This document shows positions 24,939-31,299 of a stretch of DNA of 31,299 bases, in pieces. Position numbers and translations under genes: made by a program. The DNA is from Treponema primitia ZAS-1 (GTDB taxonomy: Bacteria > Spirochaetota > Spirochaetia > Treponematales > Breznakiellaceae). The stretch is from assembly GCF_000297095.1 (NCBI RefSeq), contig NZ_AEEA01000084.1, positions 1-31,299 on the forward strand. The letters are read 5' to 3'. The first letter of the stretch is position 1, and the number at the start of each line of letters is the position of its first letter. Below the pieces are notes generated by a model, which did not search any database, was not told the origin of the DNA, and saw only the letters and a list, made by a program, of their open reading frames with translations.

Positions 24939-25696
24939 CTTCCCTCAAATTGGACGCCTATTTTAGAAGTCTCCTTGATCTTGAGGGATTTGCCGGTATG
25001 GACCCTTCGCTGAACGGCATCCAGGTGGACAATGACGGGGCGGAGATTTCAAAAATAGCCTTTGCGGTGGATGCCTGCCTGGAAACTTTTAAGCGAGCCG
25101 CCGATGCCGGAGCGGGGATGCTCTTTGTCCACCATGGTCTTTTCTGGGGCCAGCCCCTGCGTGTTGCCGGCGCCCATCGAGAGCGCCTTCGTTTTCTCCT
25201 GGAACACAATCTGGCGCTCTACGGAGTTCACCTGCCCCTGGATCAGCACCCATCCCTGGGAAACAATGTCGGCCTGGCGGAACTGCTGGGGATTGAGTCG
25301 CTGGAACCCTTTGGGGAGTATCATGGCCGGAAAATCGGGTATAAGGGAACGCTTGCGAAACCCTTGACTATTGAGGCTGCGGTTAAGCGCATCAGCTTTA
25401 AAGATAGGCCGCCCCTGGGGGTGTATCCTTTCGGAAAACAAGAAAACCTGAGCTGTGCGGTGATCTCCGGGGGAGCAGCCGAGGAAGCCCTCCAGGCATT
25501 GGATGAGGGGATCGATCTGTATGTTACCGGGGAGGCTTCCCATCAAATCTATCACCAGGCCCTGGAAGGGCATCTTAACATGATCGCCGGCGGGCACTAT
25601 TCCACCGAGGTATGGGGGGTCCGACGGGTCATGGAAAACTGCGCCGCCCAGCTAAATTTGGAACTTGAGTTTATCGATGTGCCCACCGGCTTATAA
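24935..25696 (+). CDS. NIF3/YbgI-type dinuclear metal-centre protein
   Basis: Member of the widespread NIF3 family (YbgI, YqfO), which forms a toroidal hexamer with two metal ions per subunit. Its cellular role is still debated, though it is often labelled GTP cyclohydrolase 1 type 2 homologue. The 253 residues have normal length for the short form. Metal-ligand motifs are visible: FVHHGLFWGQP near residue 65, HLPLDQHPSLGNN about 100-110, and SHQIYHQALEG followed by GGHYSTEVWGVR at the C-terminal end. Translation is coupled to the preceding gene by a 4-nt ATGA overlap, and lspA follows 23 nt later. No extra PII-like insert domain is present. Confidence 0.9.
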   Translation: MTSLKLDAYFRSLLDLEGFAGMDPSLNGIQVDNDGAEISKIAFAVDACLETFKRAADAGAGMLFVHHGLFWGQPLRVAGAHRERLRFLLEHNLALYGVHLPLDQHPSLGNNVGLAELLGIESLEPFGEYHGRKIGYKGTLAKPLTIEAAVKRISFKDRPPLGVYPFGKQENLSCAVISGGAAEEALQALDEGIDLYVTGEASHQIYHQALEGHLNMIAGGHYSTEVWGVRRVMENCAAQLNLELEFIDVPTGL

Positions 25697-25719
25697 AAAA
25701 TGGGGGAAAAAGGATAAAA

Positions 25720-26262
25720 ATGACCGCTAAAAATAAACATAAATTGATGCCCGTCCTGCTGACCGGTTTTATCATCTTGGCGGATCAGCTGGTCAAGGGC
25801 TTTATCGTAAAAAACTGGCCTTTGCGAAATGCGAACGGGGGAGAATTCATCAAGGATGTATTCAACAATGATCTGATCTGGATTATCCATGTGCGGAACA
25901 AGGCCATAGCCTTTAGTTTGGGGAATAACCTTCCGGATGTTCTGCGGCCGGCCCTGTTCATCATCCTGCCCTTGCTGGTATTAGCGTTTCTGGGCTGGTA
26001 TTATTTTAAAACCAATGAGCTGAGCAATGTTCAGCGCTGGGCCTTTGCGGGGATTATCGGCGGCGGTATCGGTAATATTATTGATCGTATCTTCCGTCCC
26101 GACGGTGTGGTGGATTTTATCAGCGTCAAGTTCTACGGTTTCCTGGGGCTCGACCGGTGGCCTACGTTCAATATCGCCGATTCCAGCGTGGTGATCTGTG
26201 GTATCCTTCTGTTCCTGACAATTATCATATTCCCCCCGCGTCCGGAGGCGGCAGTTCAATGA
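25720..26262 (+). CDS. lspA: Lipoprotein signal peptidase (signal peptidase II)
   Basis: Inner-membrane aspartyl protease that cuts the signal peptide from diacylated prolipoproteins. The 180 residues have four hydrophobic segments and the two catalytic aspartate motifs: GNIIDRIFRPDGVVDFISV (NxxDR) and FNIADSSVV (FNxAD). Length is slightly above the usual ~160. AAAGGA lies at a good distance before the ATG at 25720. It overlaps the following small membrane gene by 4 nt (ATGA). Substrates in this window would include the lipoproteins starting at 13197, 15271 (minus) and 31222. Confidence 0.95.
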   Translation: MTAKNKHKLMPVLLTGFIILADQLVKGFIVKNWPLRNANGGEFIKDVFNNDLIWIIHVRNKAIAFSLGNNLPDVLRPALFIILPLLVLAFLGWYYFKTNELSNVQRWAFAGIIGGGIGNIIDRIFRPDGVVDFISVKFYGFLGLDRWPTFNIADSSVVICGILLFLTIIIFPPRPEAAVQ

Positions 26263-26543
26263 GCAACAAAAAAGCAAATACCCTGTTATTTATCCTGGCA
26301 GCTACGGTGGCCAATATTCTGATAACCATAATCAGTTTCTTTGTGTTCTATCTTCTCTATGCCTTGCTTATAAAGTCCTGGCTGCCGGAAAATTCCGTTA
26401 TCCTGTGTCTGGCATTAATTTTTCTGATTGCCCTGGTAGTCTCTTTTATTACGTATCAGAAATTACTAAAACTGTTCATGAAAAAAGTGGATGTGCAGAA
26501 GTACTTCGATCCTATTTTTAAAGGTCCGACTTCGCGCGGTTAA
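26259..26543 (+). CDS. Small two-helix membrane protein coupled to lspA
   Basis: A 94-residue protein with two hydrophobic helices (about residues 8-35, LLFILAATVANILITIISFF onward, and 46-64, ILCLALIFLIALVVSFI), then a basic tail ending near PIFKGPTSRG. The start is taken as the ATG overlapping the lspA stop (ATGA). A longer open frame begins inside lspA but has no ribosome binding site. The function is unknown. The tight coupling suggests a role with signal peptidase II or lipoprotein processing, but that is guilt by association. Its last 26 nt overlap the end of the convergent gene on the minus strand. Confidence 0.75.
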   Translation: MSNKKANTLLFILAATVANILITIISFFVFYLLYALLIKSWLPENSVILCLALIFLIALVVSFITYQKLLKLFMKKVDVQKYFDPIFKGPTSRG

Positions 26544-28194
26544 GATCCCGCTGGTACAATTCCTGGTAGGTAAAGCTGCGGCCTTTGAGTTTTTCCTTAA
26601 CTTCCTGGGTAAAGGGCATGTAGCGCCAGAAGATACCCCGGACTTCCTTATCCAGCTTCTGGGTACCCTCGCTTTCCTTGGTCATCCAGAGTACATAATC
26701 GTTGATAAAAAACTCTTTTAAATCGCCCTTAAATTTCTTTGCCGCAAACCACTGGTAATAGTTACCGGTAAGTCCCTCTTCCATCCAGTAGAAGGATGCT
26801 TTTTCCTTGGCATTCTGCCAGCGAAGATCCCCCACTGCGGTGAGCAAGGCCAGGGGCAGGCTCTTGGAGTACATGGGAACCGCAATCCGGCCTCGGCTGG
26901 TTGCCCGGTTATGACGATCAAAGGGTTCCCAGCAGACCCCGGAATCCCCGTAACCGGGGATAAGAATTACGTAGGGAACAATGCGGTTCAGCTTGTTCTT
27001 ATAGGACCGGCAAAAAGCCTGGGGATCTATGCTTTCTACCCATTTAAGCTGGATAAGGATATTCTCCCTGGAAGCCACATCCTGGGGCATGCAGTGGAAG
27101 TACTCCTTGGTCAGTATGGGAAACTGATTCCCCTGGCGGCCTATGGTCATTTTGGCCATCTGCCGTATGGTACCGAATTCTGTATCCACCGCTTGGGAAT
27201 CTACCGCGCTGGCCCCCTCGGCTTCAACCTTATCATTCAGGGTCGCAACATCCTCCACGGCCTGGGTATATTCCTGTAAAAATGTGTTCAGTTCCCGGTC
27301 CGCCTTGTACATCTGTTTTAAGATTTCCTGGACTTCGCTAAAAACCCTTTTCTGGGCTTCACTAAAAAGGGAATGGATCTCCGGAAGCTCATCCATGGGA
27401 TAATGCTCGACTATTTGGGCTACCTTTTCCTGGAGGTTCCGTTCCAGGTTCATCCGTTCTTCATCCTTGGCCTTAAGGAGACCCTTAGCGCCGTCCCGCT
27501 TCCCCATAGCCTTATCCAGGAGCTGCTTCATTTTAACGGAAGCGTTACCCCGGGAAACATTTACCTCATCGGTGGAGGAAGGCCGGACCGTCCCGTTTCC
27601 CACCGCCCGGAGCCATTCATCCAGGTAATATACCGGCTCGGAATACTCATTAGCCACCACAAACCGGGAAAAAAGATCCTTTTCCTCAGGACCAAGAAAA
27701 GCCGGGTGCAGTATCCCAAAACGGAGCAGGAATTTCTTTGGATCCTGCAGCTTCCCCGCGGCTTTTTTAGCCACCCCCAACAAAAAATCCCAATAAACGG
27801 TGATGATCTGCTGCCGGAAGACCCCCCGATCCTTAGGATCCTTGGCGTTAAGGAACTTTTGGAGGATACCGTGAAGCCGCTGGGCAATATCGCCCTCATT
27901 AGAAAGGGCGATTTTATAGTAATTAGGATCACTGAAAGCAGGATTAGGGGTATCTTCTAACTTTTTTGTTACATCGGGAAACGTACCGCCAAGTTCAACC
28001 TCGTTCTCCTCACCACCTTCCCCGGCATCGGCATCCTCCGATTCATCAAGAGGAGACATGGCTCCAGGGCTGCCGCCAAAAAGGCTGGAATAATCGGGAG
28101 ACGGGGTATTAGCTGTGGGGGAAGAAACCGCGGTACCTAACAAAGCGGCAAGTTCCGGGTCCATTTCCCCTTGAAACATATTATTTTCACTCAT
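26518..28194 (-). CDS. Conserved-looking cytoplasmic protein of unknown function
   Basis: A 558-residue protein with no signal or membrane segment. Residues ~1-90 are Ser/Pro/Gly and acidic (EDADAGEGGEENEVELGG), probably disordered. Residues ~90-210 form a helical domain (IAQRLHGILQKFLNAKDPK, FLLRFGILHPAFLGPEE). Residues ~225-345 are charged and heptad-like, probably coiled coil (KAKDEERMNLERNLQEKVAQ). The C-terminal third is a globular region with many aromatics (PYVILIPGYGDSGVCWEPF, SFYWMEEGLTGNYYQWFAAKK). No motif I recognise supports a reaction. The start could alternatively be the second Met, five codons on, because neither has a clear ribosome binding site. It converges on the lspA cluster with a 26-nt overlap. 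Confidence 0.75.
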   Translation of the reverse strand: MSENNMFQGEMDPELAALLGTAVSSPTANTPSPDYSSLFGGSPGAMSPLDESEDADAGEGGEENEVELGGTFPDVTKKLEDTPNPAFSDPNYYKIALSNEGDIAQRLHGILQKFLNAKDPKDRGVFRQQIITVYWDFLLGVAKKAAGKLQDPKKFLLRFGILHPAFLGPEEKDLFSRFVVANEYSEPVYYLDEWLRAVGNGTVRPSSTDEVNVSRGNASVKMKQLLDKAMGKRDGAKGLLKAKDEERMNLERNLQEKVAQIVEHYPMDELPEIHSLFSEAQKRVFSEVQEILKQMYKADRELNTFLQEYTQAVEDVATLNDKVEAEGASAVDSQAVDTEFGTIRQMAKMTIGRQGNQFPILTKEYFHCMPQDVASRENILIQLKWVESIDPQAFCRSYKNKLNRIVPYVILIPGYGDSGVCWEPFDRHNRATSRGRIAVPMYSKSLPLALLTAVGDLRWQNAKEKASFYWMEEGLTGNYYQWFAAKKFKGDLKEFFINDYVLWMTKESEGTQKLDKEVRGIFWRYMPFTQEVKEKLKGRSFTYQELYQRDLNRAKSDL

Positions 28195-28316
28195 AATACA
28201 CGCTTCGATACAAAAAAAGACTCCATATTAGGTTATAGAGATTTTTTGAGGGGCTGTCAATGCGGGGTTTAGAAGGAAAACACAAGAAATGGAGCCCTAT
28301 TTAGGCTTCCGCAAAT

Positions 28317-28344
28317 AGCTAAAATTATGTACATATTTTTAGCT
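28317..28344. repeat. AT-rich inverted repeat at the left border of the tandem cassettes
   Basis: AGCTAAAA (28317-28324) and TTTTAGCT (28337-28344) are perfect inverted copies around a palindromic ATGTACAT centre. It lies just beyond the last cassette downstream of tRNA-Ala and could end the tRNA transcript, or be a protein-binding site. It lacks a classic GC stem. The rest of 28195-28348 holds nothing else I can support. Confidence 0.5.
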
Positions 28345-28348
28345 TTCG

Positions 28349-28500
28349 GAGGTGAGGGGAATTGAACCTCCGTGTCTTTTGGCAAAGACCCCATTGCGGC
28401 CCTACGCCCTGCTTGGGCCGTAACGGGGCAGGTCAGGGGTTCAATTCCATTTAAACTTGAGTTTTGTCGATCAGGATTTACGGTTTTAAAAAGGCTTCTG
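28349..28500 (-). repeat. Tandem cassette unit 1 (152 bp) with tRNA-Ala 3'-end copy
   Basis: First of two near-identical head-to-tail units downstream of tRNA-Ala. On the minus strand each unit contains the tRNA 3' flank, an inverted copy of the T-arm (GGAATTGAACCCCTGACCT), a 14-bp hairpin (arms 28389-28402 and 28415-28428) and a direct copy of the tRNA 3' end (GGTTCAATTCC plus CCTCACCTCC). The inverted 11-mers lie at 28358-28368 and 28438-28448. The T-stem partner strand is changed, so this is not a functional tRNA. A 67-codon open frame crossing both units is not a gene. Confidence 0.85.
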
Positions 28501-28650
28501 GAGGTGAGGGGAATTGAACCTTCGTGTCTTGCGGCAAAGACCCCATTGCGGCCCTACGCCCTGCTTGGGCCGTAACGGGGCAGGTCAGGGGTTCAATTCC
28601 ATTTAAACTTGAGTTTCTCGATTAAGATTTACGGTTTTAAAAAGCTTCTG
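28501..28650 (-). repeat. Tandem cassette unit 2 (150 bp), joined to the intact tRNA-Ala
   Basis: Second copy of the unit at 28349, differing at only about a dozen positions, including TTTTGG versus TTGCGG in a hairpin loop and the TGTCGATCAGG versus CTCGATTAAG region in the spacer. The 11-bp inverted arms are at 28510-28520 and 28590-28600, and the hairpin arms at 28541-28554 and 28567-28580. It ends at the intact tRNA, whose first ~20 plus-strand bases continue the same repeat, so the tRNA 3' end occurs three times at 150-152 bp spacing. Confidence 0.85.
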
Positions 28651-28722
28651 GAGGTGAGGGGAATTGAACCCCTGACCTCTTGAATGCCATTCAAACGCTC
28701 TAGCCAACTGAGCTACACCCCC
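28649..28722 (-). tRNA. tRNA-Ala (anticodon GGC)
   Basis: The minus strand folds into a complete 74-nt cloverleaf. The acceptor GGGGGTG pairs with CACCTCC, the D-stem is GCTC/GAGC, and the anticodon stem TTTGA/TCAAG carries loop ATGGCAT, giving anticodon GGC. The T-arm is AGGGG-TTCAATT-CCCCT, with discriminator A73. The third acceptor pair is G3-U70, the major identity element read by alanyl-tRNA synthetase, which confirms the alanine assignment. CCA is not encoded (AGAAGC follows), so it must be added by tRNA nucleotidyltransferase. A consensus promoter lies 51 nt upstream. Confidence 0.96.
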
Positions 28723-28773
28723 AGAAGTCTCTTAAAACCAAGCGCATTCAAGTAATTTCTCTATATATTTGAG

Positions 28774-28802
28774 AATATACCCGGCCGGGCGGATTGTGTC
28801 AA
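28774..28802 (-). promoter_or_regulatory. tRNA-Ala promoter
   Basis: The minus strand has TTGACA (28797-28802), a 17-bp spacer that includes the palindrome CCCGGCCGGG, and TATATT (28774-28779). This is a near-perfect sigma70 promoter about 45 nt before the mature tRNA 5' end. The remaining sequence to 28885 shows nothing else I can support. Confidence 0.8.
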
Positions 28803-28885
28803 GCGGAGATCGGGAGGTATGGCGCTATTCTGTTTGTAAATACCGTGATAGGTCCCGGGCTCCGAATTTTATAAGCGCGCTTTAG

Positions 28886-29767
28886 TTAAATCCCGTCAAT
28901 CTCTTCCTGTGTGAGGTCAGTATATGCCATGATTTTTTTTCCAGGCTCTTTATCAGCCTTCATTTTCCGGGCTATTTCAATGGCCTTTTGTTTTTCTCCC
29001 TCCCGCTTCGCCTTGTTAATAGCACTGGTCAGGTCCGACATCGCCATTGCCCGCATCTGGTAGGCCCGTAACGCTTCCTTGTCTTTTGACACAAAGTCCA
29101 TCTTAGTTTCCGCTTTCTGTATCGCCGCATCCATTTGTACTATCTCCTCTACTACTTCAGCCGGGCTGTCCTGGTTAAAATAGGTCATCCACCGCTGTAA
29201 GGTATCGTTCTTAATGTCCTTTTCCCGGAGCCGCTTGAATTTCACCATGTCTATGAAGTGGATTTCCAGCGCCTCGGTTAAAATATAGTCCCGTTCGGTG
29301 TCTTCCCGCAAGTGGAAACTTGCATGAAAATCCCGGGTTTCCAGGTGTTCAAAATTGACGATGTTTATGGCTATGACGTTTGGCAACTTTTCATAATCAT
29401 CCCCGACCTCTATGTTCCGGGTGTAGCCCAAGCTCCAGTAAAAGAGGCTCCGCTTGTCCATATTGTCCAGGTTCTTGAGCTGTACCTCGATATTCACCCG
29501 TGTCCCGTCCCCAGTCTTTGCCCGGACGTCCAAAACACTGGTTTTGTCCCCGATTATCTCCGCCGTTATGGTGCGGTTTTCGATAATCTCCACCGAAACC
29601 AGGGGATCCTTCCGGGTCCGCGTTAATACGGCGTTGAGAAAGCCTAAAAGTTGGTCCTCATCCCCCGGTTCGCCCATCATTTTGAGAAAAAGGTAGTCGT
29701 TTAACGGGTTAAGACGTTTAACAGGCTTTTCCGTATCAGGTTTATCATCCGTAATTTTTTGCGCCAT
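28886..29767 (-). CDS. Rpn-family PD-(D/E)XK nuclease (transposase-like)
   Basis: Member of the Rpn/PDDEXK_2 family, Mg-dependent DNA nucleases linked to recA-independent recombination and often annotated as putative transposases. The start RLNPLNDYLFLKMM is the family hallmark. The catalytic core is D80 (TSVLDVRA) with E94-x-Q96 (NIEVQLKN), then KRSLFYWSLGYTRNI. The C-terminal tail (AIEIARKMKADKEPGKKIM) is typical of Rpn proteins. I start it at the ATG at 29767, which has GGAGG 8 nt upstream, giving 293 residues; the frame is open 24 codons further up without a ribosome binding site. It lies alone next to tRNA-Ala and the tandem cassettes. Such genes come in many copies in some genomes and spread horizontally. 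Confidence 0.9.
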   Translation of the reverse strand: MAQKITDDKPDTEKPVKRLNPLNDYLFLKMMGEPGDEDQLLGFLNAVLTRTRKDPLVSVEIIENRTITAEIIGDKTSVLDVRAKTGDGTRVNIEVQLKNLDNMDKRSLFYWSLGYTRNIEVGDDYEKLPNVIAINIVNFEHLETRDFHASFHLREDTERDYILTEALEIHFIDMVKFKRLREKDIKNDTLQRWMTYFNQDSPAEVVEEIVQMDAAIQKAETKMDFVSKDKEALRAYQMRAMAMSDLTSAINKAKREGEKQKAIEIARKMKADKEPGKKIMAYTDLTQEEIDGI

Positions 29768-29948
29768 GGTTTTGCCTCCAACGTGAAAGAAATATGCGAT
29801 CATACGGCCGCATACACGTAGTAGGGGGCTGTCCTGCATAGTGCTTTACTGGATTGAGAAAAAAGAGGGGATTTTTTCAAAATTTACGAGATTTAGATCA
29901 TATTTATGGAAGGTACATTGAAAATCTGACATTTTGGTAAAATGAGAA

Positions 29949-31094
29949 TTACTGGAAAGCCTCCCTCAGCGTGACTCTCTTTATATCAATCGCCTTGACC
30001 GGGCAGATTTCGTGGCAGCAGTAGCAGCGTATGCAGGTGTTGTAGTCGATGCGGACCTGCCTGGCTGGGCCTTCACCGCTTAGGGTCATGGCTTTGGAAC
30101 CGCAGATGCGGGTGCAGTCGCCGCAGCGGAGGCAGATGGAGGGATCAATTTCCGGGCGGGGGGTTAGGCGTTCGCGGAATTTGCGAAAGAACCGGGGGAG
30201 GATAAAGTCCGAGAGCTGGCTTCCGGTTTTTTTAAGGGGGATTTTCTTAAAATCGGGGATGCGTAGTTCAACGGGGGTAAGCAGGGGGTATTGGATTTCC
30301 GATAGGGAGTTGAGCCAGATGCCGCGGCTTAGGGCCTCACGGGTAACCGGGATTTCCAAGGGGGGGTAGCCTACTATTTCGCTGGCAGCAACGTCCAGGG
30401 CCAGGAGGTTGGAGGAGGCCAGGATTAGGCCGATGTGGCGGGGGTCTCCGGAGCTGGGGCCGGGACCTTCCATGCCTACGATGGCGTCCATAAGGGCGTA
30501 CTGGGGTTTGACGGCGGTGTTCAGATCCACGATCATGGCAGCAAAGGCTTCGCGGCTGGGATAACGGACATGCATGGGGCTTTTGGCCACCGAGGGGATG
30601 AGACCGAAAAGGTTTTTCATGGCGCCGGTGTAGTACATGAGCTGGTGGGTCTTGAGCTTGGGGAGGCTGATTATGCAGTCCGCCTCTTTGACCGCGGCGG
30701 TAAGGGTAAATTGCTTTGCCACCCTGCCGTCCGGACAGGGGATATCGGTCTTTTCCCGGGTAAAATCTACCCATTCGGCGCCCATACGCTTGGCTGTATC
30801 CCCAAGACCGGAGAGTTTGGCGGTAAAGTTTGGTTTTTGCAGGCCCGGACTGTCCCCTACCAGGATCCGAGAGGCGCCCAGTTCACGGACCAGTCGAATC
30901 ACCGCCTCCAAAAACACCGGGTGGGTGGCTATAGCCTTTTCCGGGGGCGAATCAAAGACAATATTCGGCTTTAGGAGGACGGTTTTGCCCCGGACATTGG
31001 GGGGCGCGGCTGCTTCCACCGCCAGACGGAGGGCGGCATACACCAGGCTGGGCTCATAGGCTTCGCAACGGGTAATGGCAACTTGAGTATTCAT
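29949..31094 (-). CDS. DUF362 protein with C-terminal 2x[4Fe-4S] ferredoxin domain
   Basis: Residues 1-290 match DUF362, a family of unknown function often found in anaerobes (KTVLLKPNIVFDSPPEKAIA, ILVGDSPG, ADCIISLPKLKTHQL, TGAMKNLFGLIP, MDAIVGMEGPGPSSGDP). Residues ~315-370 hold two 4Fe-4S motifs, CLRCGDCTRICGSKAM and CIRCYCCHEICPVKA. The first cluster's fourth cysteine is followed by Gly instead of the usual Pro. It is cytoplasmic, with no signal. It may carry electrons or act on a redox substrate, which is an inference from the clusters. The ATG at 31094 has no Shine-Dalgarno sequence, and a -10-like element lies 6 nt away. It ends 181 nt before the Rpn start, in the same direction. The gap 29768-29948 shows only a 6-bp inverted repeat (CATTTT/AAAATG). 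Confidence 0.85.
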   Translation of the reverse strand: MNTQVAITRCEAYEPSLVYAALRLAVEAAAPPNVRGKTVLLKPNIVFDSPPEKAIATHPVFLEAVIRLVRELGASRILVGDSPGLQKPNFTAKLSGLGDTAKRMGAEWVDFTREKTDIPCPDGRVAKQFTLTAAVKEADCIISLPKLKTHQLMYYTGAMKNLFGLIPSVAKSPMHVRYPSREAFAAMIVDLNTAVKPQYALMDAIVGMEGPGPSSGDPRHIGLILASSNLLALDVAASEIVGYPPLEIPVTREALSRGIWLNSLSEIQYPLLTPVELRIPDFKKIPLKKTGSQLSDFILPRFFRKFRERLTPRPEIDPSICLRCGDCTRICGSKAMTLSGEGPARQVRIDYNTCIRCYCCHEICPVKAIDIKRVTLREAFQ

Positions 31095-31100
31095 AGGGGC

Positions 31101-31128
31101 ATACTAACACAAAACAAATAATATACAA
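31101..31128 (-). promoter_or_regulatory. Possible promoter of the DUF362 gene, 6 nt from its ATG
   Basis: The minus strand has TTGTAT (31123-31128), 16 bp, then TAGTAT (31101-31106) preceded by TG one base away (extended -10). The gap to the ATG is 6 nt (GCCCCT), again predicting a leaderless mRNA. The hexamers are only 4 of 6 each, so support is moderate. Confidence 0.4.
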
Positions 31129-31221
31129 AACTATCGCCGCAGCTATTCATAAAAAGGTAAATACTACCGAAATTATAGAATCTTTTTAGATACTGAATTA
31201 AACTATGACATAGGAGTTATT

Positions 31222-31299
31222 ATGAAAAAATTGTTCCCCCTTATCTCAGCATTTTTGGTTGTATTGTTTATTGCCGCCTGCGCCGCAGCCCCGGCGCCT
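31222..31299 (+). CDS. N-terminus of a predicted lipoprotein, cut by the window edge
   Basis: Twenty-six codons are present: a basic start (MKKLF), a hydrophobic core (LISAFLVVLF) and a clear lipobox IAAC with the acylated cysteine at residue 20, followed by AAAPAP. GGAG is well placed 6 nt before the ATG. It diverges from the DUF362 gene. Only the signal region is visible, so the product cannot be named; a substrate-binding or structural lipoprotein are both possible. Confidence 0.75.
   Translation, partial: MKKLFPLISAFLVVLFIAACAAAPAP

Noticed and set aside
28372..28575. A 67-codon open frame across the tandem cassettes
   Set aside because: It lies in repeat and tRNA-derived sequence, has no ribosome binding site, and its product simply mirrors the duplicated units.
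28349..28650. Integron attC sites or a CRISPR array
   Set aside because: The arms do not fit the RYYYAAC/GTTRRRY attC core, no cassettes with genes are present, and there are only two long repeats without unique spacers, so neither label fits.
28349..28650. Two extra tRNA genes
   Set aside because: Only the T-arm and acceptor 3' half are copied; the 5' half and anticodon arm are absent and the T-stem is mismatched.
28852..28885. AAGCGCGCTT palindrome after the Rpn gene as a terminator
   Set aside because: It has no loop and no following T-run in the Rpn direction.

Overview
This window reads as chromosome of a spirochaete, most likely a termite-gut-type Treponema. That is inferred from the mix of genes (short AlaRS, loosely conserved lipobox lipoproteins, many lineage-type hypotheticals) and a base composition near 50% GC. 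It is not proven by any marker gene inside the window. Gene density is high and nearly everything is housekeeping or conserved. The only accessory-looking stretch is about 28.2-29.9 kb.

Layout. 1-290 looks like the promoter/leader of an rRNA operon that would lie just left of the window on the minus strand. pgsA (minus) and an orphan MalK/UgpC-type ATPase (plus) diverge from a back-to-back promoter pair. smc and an Fe-S aldo/keto-reductase-like gene follow on the plus strand. They meet, across a bidirectional terminator, a minus-strand run alaS-surA-like-nusB-TPR protein-eno. A plus-strand lipoprotein gene then converges on a minus-strand Mla-type lipid transport operon (mlaE-mlaF-mlaD-TPR lipoprotein). 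Next comes a 1028-residue plus-strand fusion of an EndoQ-type PHP endonuclease to a compact UvrD-like helicase. It is followed by a minus-strand pair, a GHKL-HDOD signalling protein and an exported DNase I-fold protein. A plus-strand cluster (membrane/hydrolase-like protein, nif3, lspA, small membrane protein) converges on a 558-residue protein of unknown function. The right end holds tRNA-Ala(GGC) with two ~151-bp tandem units downstream, an Rpn/PD-(D/E)XK gene, a DUF362 ferredoxin protein and the first 26 codons of a lipoprotein.

How the genes work together. smc, the EndoQ-helicase and the Rpn nuclease handle DNA. alaS, tRNA-Ala, nusB and the rRNA leader serve translation and stable-RNA synthesis. 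pgsA, lspA, the surA-like gene and mla serve the envelope, and lspA would process the several lipoproteins encoded here.

Most interesting points. (1) The EndoQ-helicase fusion ends in QLDLFS, a textbook bacterial sliding-clamp motif, paralleling the known EndoQ-PCNA link in archaea. (2) Tandem cassettes downstream of tRNA-Ala are each bounded by a copy of the tRNA 3' end and can fold into a three-way junction. (3) At four genes a -10 element sits 5-6 nt from the ATG with no Shine-Dalgarno sequence, predicting leaderless mRNAs. (4) The SMC protein lacks a recognisable canonical hinge.
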